IMG/VR virus record: IMGVR_UViG_3300030098_000047
Location: 1-56,448 of that record
Reading direction: 5' to 3' (one strand)
DNA length: 56,448 nucleotides
Source of the DNA: a virus
Positions 1-8,459 of the stretch are shown piece by piece. The position numbers and the translations under genes were made by a program. The notes under the pieces are model-generated. The model was not told where the DNA came from. It saw only the letters and a program-made list of their open reading frames with translations, and did not search any database. The first letter of the stretch is position 1, and each line of letters starts with the position of its first letter.

Positions 1-226
1 TTGTGTTTATACAACAGGGCACATCAAAACTACCTGTAACATTAGAGGACGCAAGCTCCTTTGACCTACCTTACATTGTGTGGTGGTTTGCTGCGTATGG
101 AGAGCTAGGCGCAGGTATTGGATTATTATTTGGTGGACTACTAGTCAACTGGATTTTTGATACTCTTACACGCTTCAGTGGTATCGTAATGTGTTGTATA
201 ATGACAGGTGTAATATGGATAGGTGA
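1..226. repeat. Left copy of the 226-base terminal overlap
   Basis: Bases 1-226 align without gaps to 56223-56448 with 8 mismatches, at positions 21, 74, 80, 89, 111, 128, 164 and 212. In the reading frame that crosses them, six fall on third codon positions and are silent, and two change an amino acid (Thr/Ala and Ala/Ser). This is the pattern of two strain variants of one coding locus joined at the ends of a circular assembly, not of an exact terminal repeat copied by the phage. Confidence 0.9.
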
Positions 227-323
227 GCCTAGCAGTCTAACTGATGTAATACTGTACGATAATTTACACGTACTACTGTGGGTTGGTGGTTTGTTCTTTG
301 CGCTGAGAGGTAACAGGGTATGA
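3..323 (+). CDS. DoxX-like small membrane protein, 3' part (start lies across the junction)
   Basis: The frame is open at the left edge, and the GTG at base 3 is only the first in-window start. At the other edge an ATG at 56165 opens the same frame 20 codons earlier, so the joined gene codes for about 126 residues. The protein has three or four hydrophobic segments. Its start (LLRVPLAIVFIQQGTSKL) and the later GELGAGIGLLFGGLL and TRFSGIVMCCIMTGVIWI segments resemble DoxX-type four-helix inner-membrane proteins, a family linked to respiratory quinone or thiol chemistry. The family assignment is by eye. The gene follows the helicase with an ATGA overlap and overlaps the next gene by four bases, so it belongs to the early operon. 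Confidence 0.75.
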   Translation: MFIQQGTSKLPVTLEDASSFDLPYIVWWFAAYGELGAGIGLLFGGLLVNWIFDTLTRFSGIVMCCIMTGVIWIGEPSSLTDVILYDNLHVLLWVGGLFFALRGNRV

Positions 324-469
324 GTGAGCAATACTGTACAACAAAAGGATTAGGATGGGCGTTCCTAGTGTGTATTATTTTTATACTAGGTGTGCCTGTA
401 GGTATGTGGTTGGCATTAGAAGGTGCATCATGGTATAAAATATTTAGCATGATGAACCCCATGTTCTAG
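320..469 (+). CDS. Small single-span membrane protein, 49 aa
   Basis: The ATG at 320 overlaps the stop of the upstream gene (ATGA), which supports translational coupling. The product carries one hydrophobic helix, roughly residues 10-33 (GLGWAFLVCIIFILGVPVGM), and a short tail. No family was recognised. Its place directly after the DoxX-like protein suggests a membrane partner, but that is inference. Confidence 0.6.
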   Translation: MSEQYCTTKGLGWAFLVCIIFILGVPVGMWLALEGASWYKIFSMMNPMF

Positions 470-478
470 GATATAACT

Positions 479-640
479 ATGAGAAGATATAGAGAAATAG
501 AATGTCCAATATGCAAAGAATACTTTAATGCAACTAACCACGTATCGTGCCCAAAAGAATCTTGTAAGTCAACGCAAGATGGTTGGGAAGAAGAAACAGC
601 TACACAAATACAACAGACAAGTAGGGGGTTTAACAGATGA
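479..640 (+). CDS. Small zinc-ribbon-like protein, 53 aa
   Basis: The product has a CPIC pair at residues 9-12 and Cys at 25 and 29 (HVSCPKESC), a spacing consistent with one zinc-binding knuckle. The stop overlaps the next start as ATGA at 637-640. No named family was recognised. A nucleic-acid or protein-binding role is possible. Confidence 0.6.
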   Translation: MRRYREIECPICKEYFNATNHVSCPKESCKSTQDGWEEETATQIQQTSRGFNR

Positions 641-840
641 CGCCAAGAGAAGCCGCACAAAAGGAAGCAGAAACAACCTTTGATAATTTTATTATATGGA
701 CAAAGAAAGCCCTATGGTGGATCGCAGCTTGTTTTATATTACTAGCCATGTGTAACTTTGGGGTTGAGGACGGTAAAGATAAGACAGGATCACAGTATAA
801 TGGTGACGTGTATGCGCCTATGAACATAGGAGATAAATAA
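637..840 (+). CDS. Small membrane protein, 67 aa, unknown function
   Basis: The start overlaps the previous stop and the stop shares a base with the next ATG (TAATG). The N-terminal third is charged and amphipathic (EAAQKEAETTFDNFI). A single hydrophobic helix follows at about residues 27-44 (ALWWIAACFILLAMCNF), then a polar tail. This fits an inner-membrane protein with a cytoplasmic N-terminus. The function is not known. Confidence 0.6.
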   Translation: MTPREAAQKEAETTFDNFIIWTKKALWWIAACFILLAMCNFGVEDGKDKTGSQYNGDVYAPMNIGDK

Positions 841-1091
841 TGTACACAGTAGAATTTGAAAAGGATGCCTCAGTAATTACATCACTAGATGAAACGAACA
901 GGTTTGAGGATGTCGAGATGGTAATCAGTGACGATGACACTGTTTATTTAAGACAATATGAGAACAGCTTGAACGAACACCAGATTATTTATATATCATA
1001 TCAACAATTACTAGACCTTGTTTCCTCTCTAAATAGTACAGAGGGAGCGTTCTATACAAAACTAAGAGGGGGTACTCTACATGACACATAA
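840..1091 (+). CDS. Hypothetical acidic protein, 83 aa
   Basis: The ATG is in a TAATG junction with the previous gene, and the 3' end overlaps the next gene by 11 bases. The product is acidic, with a likely mixed alpha/beta fold (YLRQYENSLNEHQIIYISYQQLLDLV). No motif or family was recognised. It lies in the leader cluster of small genes before the DNA polymerase. Confidence 0.6.
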   Translation: MYTVEFEKDASVITSLDETNRFEDVEMVISDDDTVYLRQYENSLNEHQIIYISYQQLLDLVSSLNSTEGAFYTKLRGGTLHDT

Positions 1092-1293
1092 GGATATATT
1101 TGACGAGATAAGATTGAACACGTTTGTTAAACGATTAGGACTGAGTATTGATGAAGCAGAACATGCATTAAGTTTGTATGCACATAATAAAAAGTTTGAC
1201 AAAGAGCTAGATTCACATTATAACGTAGATAACGATGTAATAGATGAGGACTGGGATACATGGGAAATCCCAAGTATTTATAAGGATAAATAA
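1081..1293 (+). CDS. Hypothetical protein, 70 aa
   Basis: It overlaps the previous gene by 11 bases and shares a TAATG junction with the DNA polymerase gene, so it is translated just ahead of the polymerase. The N-terminal half is helical (IRLNTFVKRLGLSIDEAEHAL) and the C-terminal half is acidic with several Trp and Asp residues. No family was recognised. Confidence 0.6.
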   Translation: MTHKDIFDEIRLNTFVKRLGLSIDEAEHALSLYAHNKKFDKELDSHYNVDNDVIDEDWDTWEIPSIYKDK

Positions 1294-3338
1294 TGAAACT
1301 GACACTCGACATAGAAAACACTGTGACCAAACGAAATGACAAGCTACACCTTGATCCTTTCGAGCCAGACAATACATTGGTTATGGTGGGTATGCTAGAT
1401 GATCGTGGAAACGAATACTGTGTAACATTTGATCACTCAGAGCATCAACCTACCACAGAAGGGCGGTACATTGTCCAGAAGAACTTGGACGATACTGCCC
1501 TTCTCATTATGCACAACGCATCACACGACTTGATGTGGTTATGGGAGTCAGGGTTCACTTACGATGGTGCAATCTTTGACACCATGTTAGGCGAGTATAT
1601 ACTACAGCGTGGACAGAAAGAACCACTGTCTCTTGAGGCTTGTGCTGAGAGGTATGACCTTGACACAAAGAAACAGGACAGCCTCAAGGAGTGGCTCAAA
1701 GCAGGTAAGTCTGTTCGTGACATGGATCACACTGTGTTATCTGACTACCTGTCTGCTGACCTACATGCTACGCAACAATTGTACAATCGTTTGCGGAAAC
1801 AGTACGAGGAGTGTAGCTCACTGGAAGGAACAATTAAGTTGACCAATCAACTGGCGGTACACCTTGCACGTATATACCAACGTGGGTTTGCCGTTGACTT
1901 GGACGCTCTGGAAGAGGTGCGTAAAGAGTTTGAACAGGAGCGTGACACATTGACACGTGAACTAGAAGAACATGTACGTGAACTGATGGGTGATAGACCT
2001 ATCAACCTCAATAGTCCAGAGCAATTATCTTGGGTTATATATAGTAAAAAACCTGATGATAAAAAAGTGTGGGCAAATTTATTTGACCAATATATGCCTG
2101 ATGCATTGTATCGTTCAATGGTACACAATAACTCAACTAAGTTATATAAGCAAAAGGCAAAGCAATGCCAGTCCTGTAGTGGTACTGGTTATACATATAA
2201 AACTAGAAAGGACGGTACACGATATGCTAAACCCAACAAATGTATTTCTTGTGGTGCTACTGGCTATATCTTTGTGGACATCACTAGCTCAGTTGCAGGG
2301 TTAAAATTTAATGCCCCAACTGCAAAATGGATTTCAGCTAATGGTTTCGCCACAAGCAAGGACAGACTTGTATACCTTGAAGGTGTGGCTAGACAACGTG
2401 ATATGCAAGACGCAGTGCAATTCTTACAGCGAGTGCGTAGGTTGTCTGCTGTTGACACATATCTCTCAAGCTTTGTGGAAGGTATCCACAATTATGTAAA
2501 ACAAGATGGTAAGCTGCACGTCAGCTTGCTGCAACACAGGACAGCTACTGGCAGATTGTCGGGGGCTAATCCTAACATGCAGAACATGCCTCGTGGGGGT
2601 ACGTTTCCAGTCAAGAGAGTGTTCAAGTCACGGTGGGATGGCGGCAAGATAATGGAAGCTGACTTTGCTCAGTTAGAGTTTCGTGTTGCTGCTTTTCTAT
2701 CTCAGGACAAGACAGCTATTGACGAGGTGACAACTGGCTTTGACGTACACAGTTATACCGCAAAGGTTATATCTGATGCAGGTCAAAACATTTCTAGACA
2801 GGATGCGAAGTCTCATACATTTGCTCCCCTGTATGGTGCTAGTGGCTTTGGACGTACCCCTGCAGAAGCTGCATACTATGAACAGTTTACCAAAAAGTAT
2901 TCTGGCATAGCTAGGTGGCACAAAGAATTGGCACGTGAAGCATTGGGTACAGGTAAGATAACGACACCATCAGGACGTGAGTTCTCATTTCCAGATGTGG
3001 TACGTAGATCTAATGGCAGTGTGACATATTTCACACAGATTAAAAACTTCCCTGTACAATCCTTTGCTACTGCCGACATCGTACCTATATCACTGATATA
3101 CATTGATCAGTTATTAGGTATCAATCAAATGCAATCATGCATAGTCAATACAGTACACGATTCAATCGTGATTGATGTGCATCCAAACGAGAAGGAGAAA
3201 GTACTAAGAGTAATAAAAGCTGCCAATGAATCACTGATTACTATAGTAAATCGTAAGTGGAATATAGACTTCAACTTACCATTATTATTAGAAGCAAAAA
3301 TAGGTGATAATTGGCTTGACACAGTAGACGTGTCGTGA
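1293..3338 (+). CDS. polA: Family A DNA polymerase with DnaJ-type zinc insertion
   Basis: This is the replicative polymerase, 681 residues. The 3'-5' exonuclease motifs are intact: D6-I-E8, N75...D79 and Y152...D156. The polymerase motifs are A (D457-FAQLE), B (K506-SHT-F510-APL-Y514-G) and C (H622-D623). The residue matching E. coli Pol I position 762 is Phe510. Between the two domains is a cysteine insertion, C292-QS-C295-SGTG and C317-IS-C320-GATG, which looks like half of the DnaJ central zinc domain. That insertion is known from SAR116 phage HMO-2011 and relatives and is the best single marker of this lineage. The gene is followed by the SSB-like, exonuclease and endonuclease genes, forming a T7-like replication module. 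There is no 5'-3' exonuclease domain. Confidence 0.97.
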   Translation: MKLTLDIENTVTKRNDKLHLDPFEPDNTLVMVGMLDDRGNEYCVTFDHSEHQPTTEGRYIVQKNLDDTALLIMHNASHDLMWLWESGFTYDGAIFDTMLGEYILQRGQKEPLSLEACAERYDLDTKKQDSLKEWLKAGKSVRDMDHTVLSDYLSADLHATQQLYNRLRKQYEECSSLEGTIKLTNQLAVHLARIYQRGFAVDLDALEEVRKEFEQERDTLTRELEEHVRELMGDRPINLNSPEQLSWVIYSKKPDDKKVWANLFDQYMPDALYRSMVHNNSTKLYKQKAKQCQSCSGTGYTYKTRKDGTRYAKPNKCISCGATGYIFVDITSSVAGLKFNAPTAKWISANGFATSKDRLVYLEGVARQRDMQDAVQFLQRVRRLSAVDTYLSSFVEGIHNYVKQDGKLHVSLLQHRTATGRLSGANPNMQNMPRGGTFPVKRVFKSRWDGGKIMEADFAQLEFRVAAFLSQDKTAIDEVTTGFDVHSYTAKVISDAGQNISRQDAKSHTFAPLYGASGFGRTPAEAAYYEQFTKKYSGIARWHKELAREALGTGKITTPSGREFSFPDVVRRSNGSVTYFTQIKNFPVQSFATADIVPISLIYIDQLLGINQMQSCIVNTVHDSIVIDVHPNEKEKVLRVIKAANESLITIVNRKWNIDFNLPLLLEAKIGDNWLDTVDVS

Positions 3339-3375
3339 TATAACTAAGATTCGTTTTAACAGAAAAGGAGAATAC

Positions 3376-4266
3376 ATGAACCAAGTATCAACAATAAACA
3401 CAGGAAACTTTAACGCAATGGCAGAAGCAATGGGGATGTCTGTTGACACCCAACAAAAGTCTCAGGCAAGTACGCTTGCTAGACTACGCATCAACCATTC
3501 ACCTATCATGGGTGAGGAAACCATCAATGGTAAGAAGGTTAAAGTGGAAGCTGTGTCTGGCGGTACATATAAGTTGGAGATACCAGATGGTGCAACTTAC
3601 TATGCTACCTCTGCTACAATACGTCCATACCTACAACGCTTTATGTATAAGCGATTTGTAAAAGGTAGTGACACTACACCTAATCGTTACATCAAAACCT
3701 TGATGGCTAATGATTTAAACAGTGACATGAAGGATAATGACGGTGGCTTCAACTGTGGTAAACCTGCAGGTTATATTGAAGACTTCAAAGCATTGCCTGA
3801 GAAGACACAAGATTTGATTCGTCAGATTAAACGTGTTCGTGTCTTGTTTGGCACAGTGCAACTACATAATATTGTAGATGACCAAGGTAAGTCTGTGGAA
3901 CTATCACCACAAGCATTTATCTACGAGATTGAGAACCGTGATGCATTTAAGATTGCAGGCACGATCTTCAACAAGCTAGGTAAAATGCGTAGGCTACCTG
4001 TGCAGCATAACATAGAGGCAACCACAGAGGAACGATCATTACCAAATGGTAACGTGTTCTATCTGCCTACACTAACACTTGACTTAGGTGAAACACTTGA
4101 GGTGGGTGACGGTGAGCAAGAAACCTTTGCTAATTTTATGGCGTGGATTGAGAACTACAATGAGTACATCAAGAACGCATGGAATGAAAATGCCTACAAG
4201 AATGATGATACCGATACTGATACGGTAGAGGAGTTCGTAGACATTGATGCAGAGGACTTTGCATAA
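3376..4266 (+). CDS. Putative single-stranded DNA-binding protein
   Basis: The product has 296 residues. No OB-fold motif can be proved by eye, but the last 20 residues are strongly acidic and end in an aromatic residue (DIDAEDFA), the arrangement of T7 gp2.5 and bacterial SSB tails that bind replication partners. The gene sits between the DNA polymerase and a RecB-like exonuclease, where many marine podoviruses carry their SSB. The AAAGGAG before the ATG at 3376 supports the start, and the stop shares a base with the next ATG. The role is inferred from the tail and from position. Confidence 0.6.
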   Translation: MNQVSTINTGNFNAMAEAMGMSVDTQQKSQASTLARLRINHSPIMGEETINGKKVKVEAVSGGTYKLEIPDGATYYATSATIRPYLQRFMYKRFVKGSDTTPNRYIKTLMANDLNSDMKDNDGGFNCGKPAGYIEDFKALPEKTQDLIRQIKRVRVLFGTVQLHNIVDDQGKSVELSPQAFIYEIENRDAFKIAGTIFNKLGKMRRLPVQHNIEATTEERSLPNGNVFYLPTLTLDLGETLEVGDGEQETFANFMAWIENYNEYIKNAWNENAYKNDDTDTDTVEEFVDIDAEDFA

Positions 4267-5117
4267 TGCACCATCCTGCTGAACTAGCAATACATCAGTA
4301 CCTTGAGAACGCTGCCAACGGTAAGTCTACTATGTCGGATGAAACAATCGACACGGTAGCACGTGAGGTAGCAGAGGCACTGAAGCGTCAGTTCGGTAGC
4401 GGTAATAAACGTGGTGAGTTCAGGTTAAGGATGTCCAACATTGGGCGTCCTACTTGCCAACTCTGGTTTGAAAAAAACAAACCTGAAACGGCATTACCAA
4501 AGCCGACTACATTTGTAATGAACATGATGTTAGGAGATATAGTTGAAGCTGTTTTTAAGGGTGTTCTTAAAGAGTCTAATGTGGCTTTTGAAGACACTGA
4601 TAAAGTTAGCCTTCCAGTGGGAGATAGTAATGATACTCACGTTTCTGGTAGTTATGATCTTATTGTAGATGGTGCAGTTGATGACGTTAAGTCAGCGTCA
4701 GACTGGTCTTACCGTAATAAGTTTGAGTCATATGACACGTTAGCTAGAGGAGATTCGTTTGGATATGTCGGGCAGTTGGCAGGGTATGCCAAAGCTGCAG
4801 GTAAAAAAGCAGGTGGTTGGTGGGTAGTCAACAAAGCCAACGGTGGTATCAAGTACGTACCTGCTGATAACCTAGACATGGAAGTGGAGTTGGACAAGAT
4901 CAAACAGACTGTGGAGACAGTCAATAAGAACGAGTTCAAACGATGCTTCAAGCCTGTACCTGAGTTCTTTAGGGGTAAACCTACAGGCAATATGGTACTT
5001 AATGATGGTTGCAAGTTCTGTGACTATCGACATGAGTGTTGGCCTAACATGGTAGAAGAGCCATCACGAATGTCAAAAGCAAAAGACCCTAAGATAGTGG
5101 CATACATACAGGAGTAA
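4266..5117 (+). CDS. RecB/Cas4-like PD-(D/E)XK exonuclease
   Basis: The product has 283 residues. It has the RecB-type nuclease core: SGSYD131, D140-V-K142 as the catalytic (D/E)xK, and Q170-LAG-Y174 as the QxxxY motif. One cysteine near the N-terminus (C64) and three near the C-terminus (C249, C252, C258) match the four-cysteine iron-sulfur arrangement of Cas4 and AddB nucleases. In this phage type it takes the place of the T7 gp6 exonuclease and probably degrades host DNA and processes replication ends. No CRISPR genes are nearby, so a CRISPR role is unlikely. Confidence 0.85.
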   Translation: MHHPAELAIHQYLENAANGKSTMSDETIDTVAREVAEALKRQFGSGNKRGEFRLRMSNIGRPTCQLWFEKNKPETALPKPTTFVMNMMLGDIVEAVFKGVLKESNVAFEDTDKVSLPVGDSNDTHVSGSYDLIVDGAVDDVKSASDWSYRNKFESYDTLARGDSFGYVGQLAGYAKAAGKKAGGWWVVNKANGGIKYVPADNLDMEVELDKIKQTVETVNKNEFKRCFKPVPEFFRGKPTGNMVLNDGCKFCDYRHECWPNMVEEPSRMSKAKDPKIVAYIQE

Positions 5118-5119
5118 AC

Positions 5120-5344
5120 ATGATAGGTGATTCAGAAATTCAAGAGTTGCATGATAACATCAAGGAGATGGAACAGGAACTCTCTGAAAAAAAGAAAGCT
5201 TTGCGAGAGGCTAAGTACGCAGGATTACGTACAGCAATGCAAGCTCGTAAAGAAGCTGATGAAGCAGTTCGTCAGGAGCTAAAGGAACTAGGACTAGCGC
5301 CAACATCCTTTGGCGCACCATTACAATGGCACTGGAAGTTCTAG
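5120..5344 (+). CDS. Small coiled-coil protein, 74 aa
   Basis: GGAG precedes the ATG. Residues 1-57 are a charged helix with heptad character (LHDNIKEMEQELSEKKKAL), predicted to form a coiled coil, and the end is short and aromatic (PLQWHWKF). Its last 19 bases overlap the start of the endonuclease I gene. The position between exonuclease and endonuclease suggests a partner protein, but no function is known. Confidence 0.65.
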   Translation: MIGDSEIQELHDNIKEMEQELSEKKKALREAKYAGLRTAMQARKEADEAVRQELKELGLAPTSFGAPLQWHWKF

Positions 5345-5796
5345 TGGATGGTAAACGCTTTAAACATGCGTTGAAGCAGGGGTATAGGAGTGGACTTGAA
5401 ATAAAAGTCAAGGACTATCTGAGAGAACGTAAGGTACGTTTTAAGTACGAGTCTTTCAAGATAGAATGGGAAGACTTAATGTACCGCACCTATACTCCTG
5501 ACTTTATACTGCACAATGGACTAATAATAGAAACTAAAGGACGGTTTACATCAGACGATAGACGTAAGCATATTGCTATAAAAAAACAACACCCTGAACT
5601 TGACATACGTTTTGTGTTCGAGAACAGCAAACGCAAGTTGAGCAAGGGTGCTAAGAATACATATGCTACATGGTGTGAACGTAATATGTTCTTATATGCA
5701 GACAGGGTTATTCCAGAAGAATGGTTGAGTGAAAAAGGTAAAGATAATCACCCAGACTTAGTAGAGTTTCCTTATGAAAAAATAAAAAGGAGATGA
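5326..5796 (+). CDS. T7-type endonuclease I (Holliday junction resolvase)
   Basis: The product has 156 residues and aligns along its length with T7 gp3. The catalytic set is visible as E25 (SGLE), D59 (YTPDF), E69 and K71 (IETKG), with the same spacing as T7 E20, D55, E65 and K67. The regions DDRRKH and HPELDIRFVF also match. It cleaves branched DNA, both debranching replicating concatemers before packaging and degrading host DNA. The ATG lies inside the preceding coiled-coil gene, so the two are probably translated together. Confidence 0.93.
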   Translation: MALEVLVDGKRFKHALKQGYRSGLEIKVKDYLRERKVRFKYESFKIEWEDLMYRTYTPDFILHNGLIIETKGRFTSDDRRKHIAIKKQHPELDIRFVFENSKRKLSKGAKNTYATWCERNMFLYADRVIPEEWLSEKGKDNHPDLVEFPYEKIKRR

Positions 5797-5797
5797 C

Positions 5798-6109
5798 ATG
5801 GGAGAGAACCATACCTTTATTGACTTTGATCCAAATGATTTCATCATACGAATTACTCCTGTAATGGAGAATGGTGAGTGGATTGGTGAGATTAATGTAG
5901 GTCAAGTAACTACTGGAGAAAATAATTTACCAGATACAGATTATGCACACCTTAGTATGTTGACAGACATGTTAATATGTGCTATTCCTTTAATAGAAAA
6001 AGACGATGTACTTAGAAAAGAACTTTTTAAGTTAGTAGAAGAACAATTTGAAAATGATAAACCTAAAGTAATAAAGCGTGACGGTAACGTTTTAAAGGTA
6101 AACTTTTAA
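5798..6109 (+). CDS. Hypothetical protein, 103 aa
   Basis: An AAAAAGGAG sequence lies just before the ATG. The first half is beta-rich (FIIRITPVMENGEWIGEINV) and the second half helical with an acidic patch (VLRKELFKLVEEQFEN). No family was recognised. It lies between the endonuclease and the DUF3310-like gene. Confidence 0.65.
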   Translation: MGENHTFIDFDPNDFIIRITPVMENGEWIGEINVGQVTTGENNLPDTDYAHLSMLTDMLICAIPLIEKDDVLRKELFKLVEEQFENDKPKVIKRDGNVLKVNF

Positions 6110-6123
6110 AGAGGAGAACAAGA

Positions 6124-6390
6124 ATGGCAGATACAATAGATACACTAACACTTGGAGAAACAACAATCACACTGGATGATCCAGTAAATAAACCTACGCA
6201 TTACAACCACGCAGGTATTGAATGTATAGACGCCATTCGTGCTGCATTAACTCCAGAAGAATTTAAAGGTTACATAAAGGGTAACAATATAAAATATATT
6301 TGGCGTGAAGATTATAAGAACGGTGAGCAAGATTTAAGAAAAGCAAATTGGTATATGAATTATTATCTGGACAAGTTAGATGATAGTTAA
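6124..6390 (+). CDS. DUF3310-like protein
   Basis: The product has 88 residues. The pattern KPTHYN, GIECIDAIRA, YIKGNNIKYIWR and DLRKANWYM matches the small phage domain DUF3310, which also forms part of T7 gp1.7, a protein involved in nucleotide metabolism. Here the domain is almost the whole protein, with a 16-residue leader. GAGGAG precedes the ATG, and the 3' end overlaps the next small gene. A role in nucleotide handling fits the neighbouring ribonucleotide reductase but is not shown. Confidence 0.8.
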   Translation: MADTIDTLTLGETTITLDDPVNKPTHYNHAGIECIDAIRAALTPEEFKGYIKGNNIKYIWREDYKNGEQDLRKANWYMNYYLDKLDDS

Positions 6391-6541
6391 AGTATTTCTT
6401 ACACTAGCTATTGATGAAGAAGAATACCCTATTCCTGTGGACGGTTTCATTGATCCAGAAATAGAGGACACACTACACGAATACATCCATGATATAGATG
6501 GTATAAAGATTAAACATATTAAAATAATTACGCAGGAGTAG
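6380..6541 (+). CDS. Small hypothetical protein, 53 aa
   Basis: The ATG at 6380 lies inside the end of the DUF3310-like gene, and the stop is two bases before the ribonucleotide reductase start. The product (MIVKVFLTLAIDEEEYPIPV...) begins with a beta strand and is acidic in the middle. No family was recognised. Overlapping junctions on both sides argue that it is translated. Confidence 0.6.
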   Translation: MIVKVFLTLAIDEEEYPIPVDGFIDPEIEDTLHEYIHDIDGIKIKHIKIITQE

Positions 6542-6543
6542 AC

Positions 6544-8448
6544 ATGAACAATTATTTACCCACAGACTATCAAGCATTTATACATACCTCTCGTTATGCT
6601 AGGTGGTTAGAGAAAGAACAAAGACGAGAGAGTTGGAGTGAAACAGTAGAACGTTATATGGATAATGTTGTACGTAAGGTTGCAGGTGACGATAGTTATA
6701 TAAATCAATTACGTGATGCTATACTTAGCCTAGACGTAATGCCTAGCATGAGAGCTATGATGACAGCAGGAGCAGCAGCAGACCGTGATAACATCTGCAT
6801 GTACAACTGTTCATATCTTCACGTAGATCATCCCCACGCCTTTGATGAAGCAATGTTCATCCTCTTGTGTGGCACTGGTGTTGGGTTCAGCGTAGAGCGT
6901 CAGTTCATTAGCAAGCTTCCCGAAGTACCTGAACTGTTCAATAGTGATACTACCATTGTGGTAAAGGACAGCAAGGAAGGGTGGGCTAAGTCTTATCGTC
7001 AACTCTTGGCTCTTCTATGGGCAGGTGAAATTCCACAATGGGATGTAAGTAGGGTCAGACCTGCAGGTTCTAGGCTAAAGACATTCGGTGGTAGAGCTAG
7101 TGGACCTGCACCTTTGGTTGATCTGTTTAACTTTACGGTATCAACATTTAAAAATGCACAGGGCAGACAGCTTAGTTCATTAGAATGTCACGACATCATG
7201 TGTTTCATAGGACAGATAGTTGTTGTAGGTGGTGTCAGACGTAGTGCTATGATCTCTCTGAGCAACCTGAGTGATGATCGTATGCGTCATGCTAAGTCAG
7301 GTCAATGGTGGAATGAGGCAGCACATAGGGCGTTAGCTAATAACAGTGTGTCGTATACAGAAAAGCCAGATTCAGAAACGTTTATGCGTGAGTGGCTGGC
7401 ATTGGTAGAAAGTAAATCAGGTGAGAGGGGTATATTTAATCGTGAAGCATCTAAGAAACAAGCTGCAAAGTATGGAAGACGTGATCCTGACCATGAGTTC
7501 GGCACTAATCCTTGTTCTGAAATTATATTACGATCAGGTCAAGTCTGCAATCTTACGGAAGTTGTGGTACGAGCCACAGATACGATGGAAGACTTGGAAA
7601 GAAAAGTCAGATGTGCCACAATACTTGGGACGATCCAAAGCACGTACACGAAATTTCCATATCTGCGAAAAGTGTGGCAGCGAAATACAGAAGAAGAGCG
7701 TCTGCTTGGTGTGTCACTCACAGGGGTAATGGACAACCCATTGATGACCACAAAGAACAAAGGACTGGAGAAGACCCTTGAACATTTACGTGAGGTTGCA
7801 GTTAACACTAATGCTATGTGGGCTGACCGTCTTGGTATTAATCATAGCACAGCAATATCGTGCAACAAACCATCAGGCACTGTATCACAACTCGTGGACT
7901 CAGCCAGTGGGATACATGCACGTCATAACGAGTATTACATTAGAACCGTTAGAGGAGATAATAATGATCCCCTTACAGCCATGATGAAAGATCAAGGCAT
8001 ACCTGCTGAACCATGTGTGTTTAATCCTGACACTACTACAGTGTTTAGCTTTCCAATGAAAGCACCGCACAAAGCTGTTACTCGTAATGACATGACAGCA
8101 GTTGAGCAGCTAGAGACATGGTTGATGTATCAACGGCATTGGTGTGAGCATAAACCTAGCGTGACCTGCACTGTACGTGACGATGAATGGCTAGAGGTAG
8201 GTGCATTTGTGTACAAACATTTTGATGAGATGTCAGGTGTGTCATTTCTACCACACTCTGATCATACTTATCAGCAAGCACCATATCAGGATTGTACTAA
8301 GGAAGAATATCAGGCATTACTAAAGCAGATGCCAAAGGCTATTGATTGGTCTGTATTATCTGACTATGAAAAAGAGGACGGTACTAGTTCGAGCCAAACG
8401 TTTGCTTGCACTGGTGATGTCTGTGAAGTTGTGGACATTGGAGCATAA
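6544..8448 (+). CDS. nrdJ: Class II (cobalamin-dependent) ribonucleoside-triphosphate reductase
   Basis: The product has 634 residues. It has the NCSY cysteine (C89), the active-site strand NPCSEI (C324, E326), the paired C335 (QVCNL), the phosphate loop KPSGT and the C-terminal redox pair C622-TGDV-C627. This is the layout of the monomeric Lactobacillus-type enzyme, though about 100 residues shorter than the 739-residue family type. It makes deoxynucleotides using adenosylcobalamin. No NrdB or NrdG partner is present, which is expected for class II. It sits between DUF3310-like and MazG genes in a nucleotide-supply stretch. The phage depends on the host for B12. Confidence 0.95.
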   Translation: MNNYLPTDYQAFIHTSRYARWLEKEQRRESWSETVERYMDNVVRKVAGDDSYINQLRDAILSLDVMPSMRAMMTAGAAADRDNICMYNCSYLHVDHPHAFDEAMFILLCGTGVGFSVERQFISKLPEVPELFNSDTTIVVKDSKEGWAKSYRQLLALLWAGEIPQWDVSRVRPAGSRLKTFGGRASGPAPLVDLFNFTVSTFKNAQGRQLSSLECHDIMCFIGQIVVVGGVRRSAMISLSNLSDDRMRHAKSGQWWNEAAHRALANNSVSYTEKPDSETFMREWLALVESKSGERGIFNREASKKQAAKYGRRDPDHEFGTNPCSEIILRSGQVCNLTEVVVRATDTMEDLERKVRCATILGTIQSTYTKFPYLRKVWQRNTEEERLLGVSLTGVMDNPLMTTKNKGLEKTLEHLREVAVNTNAMWADRLGINHSTAISCNKPSGTVSQLVDSASGIHARHNEYYIRTVRGDNNDPLTAMMKDQGIPAEPCVFNPDTTTVFSFPMKAPHKAVTRNDMTAVEQLETWLMYQRHWCEHKPSVTCTVRDDEWLEVGAFVYKHFDEMSGVSFLPHSDHTYQQAPYQDCTKEEYQALLKQMPKAIDWSVLSDYEKEDGTSSSQTFACTGDVCEVVDIGA

Positions 8449-8459
8449 AGGAGAAGCGT

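Noticed and set aside
1-226. True direct terminal repeat of the virion genome
   Set aside because: The two copies differ at 8 sites with a coding pattern, which a copied terminal repeat in one molecule would not show.
4266-5117. Cas4 of a CRISPR system
   Set aside because: The iron-sulfur nuclease pattern fits, but no Cas1, Cas2 or repeats exist, and the replication context explains it.
7421-7729. 102-codon frame with CxxC pairs inside the ribonucleotide reductase gene
   Set aside because: The zinc-finger look arises from a shifted reading of conserved reductase codons. The reductase frame is intact and explains the sequence.
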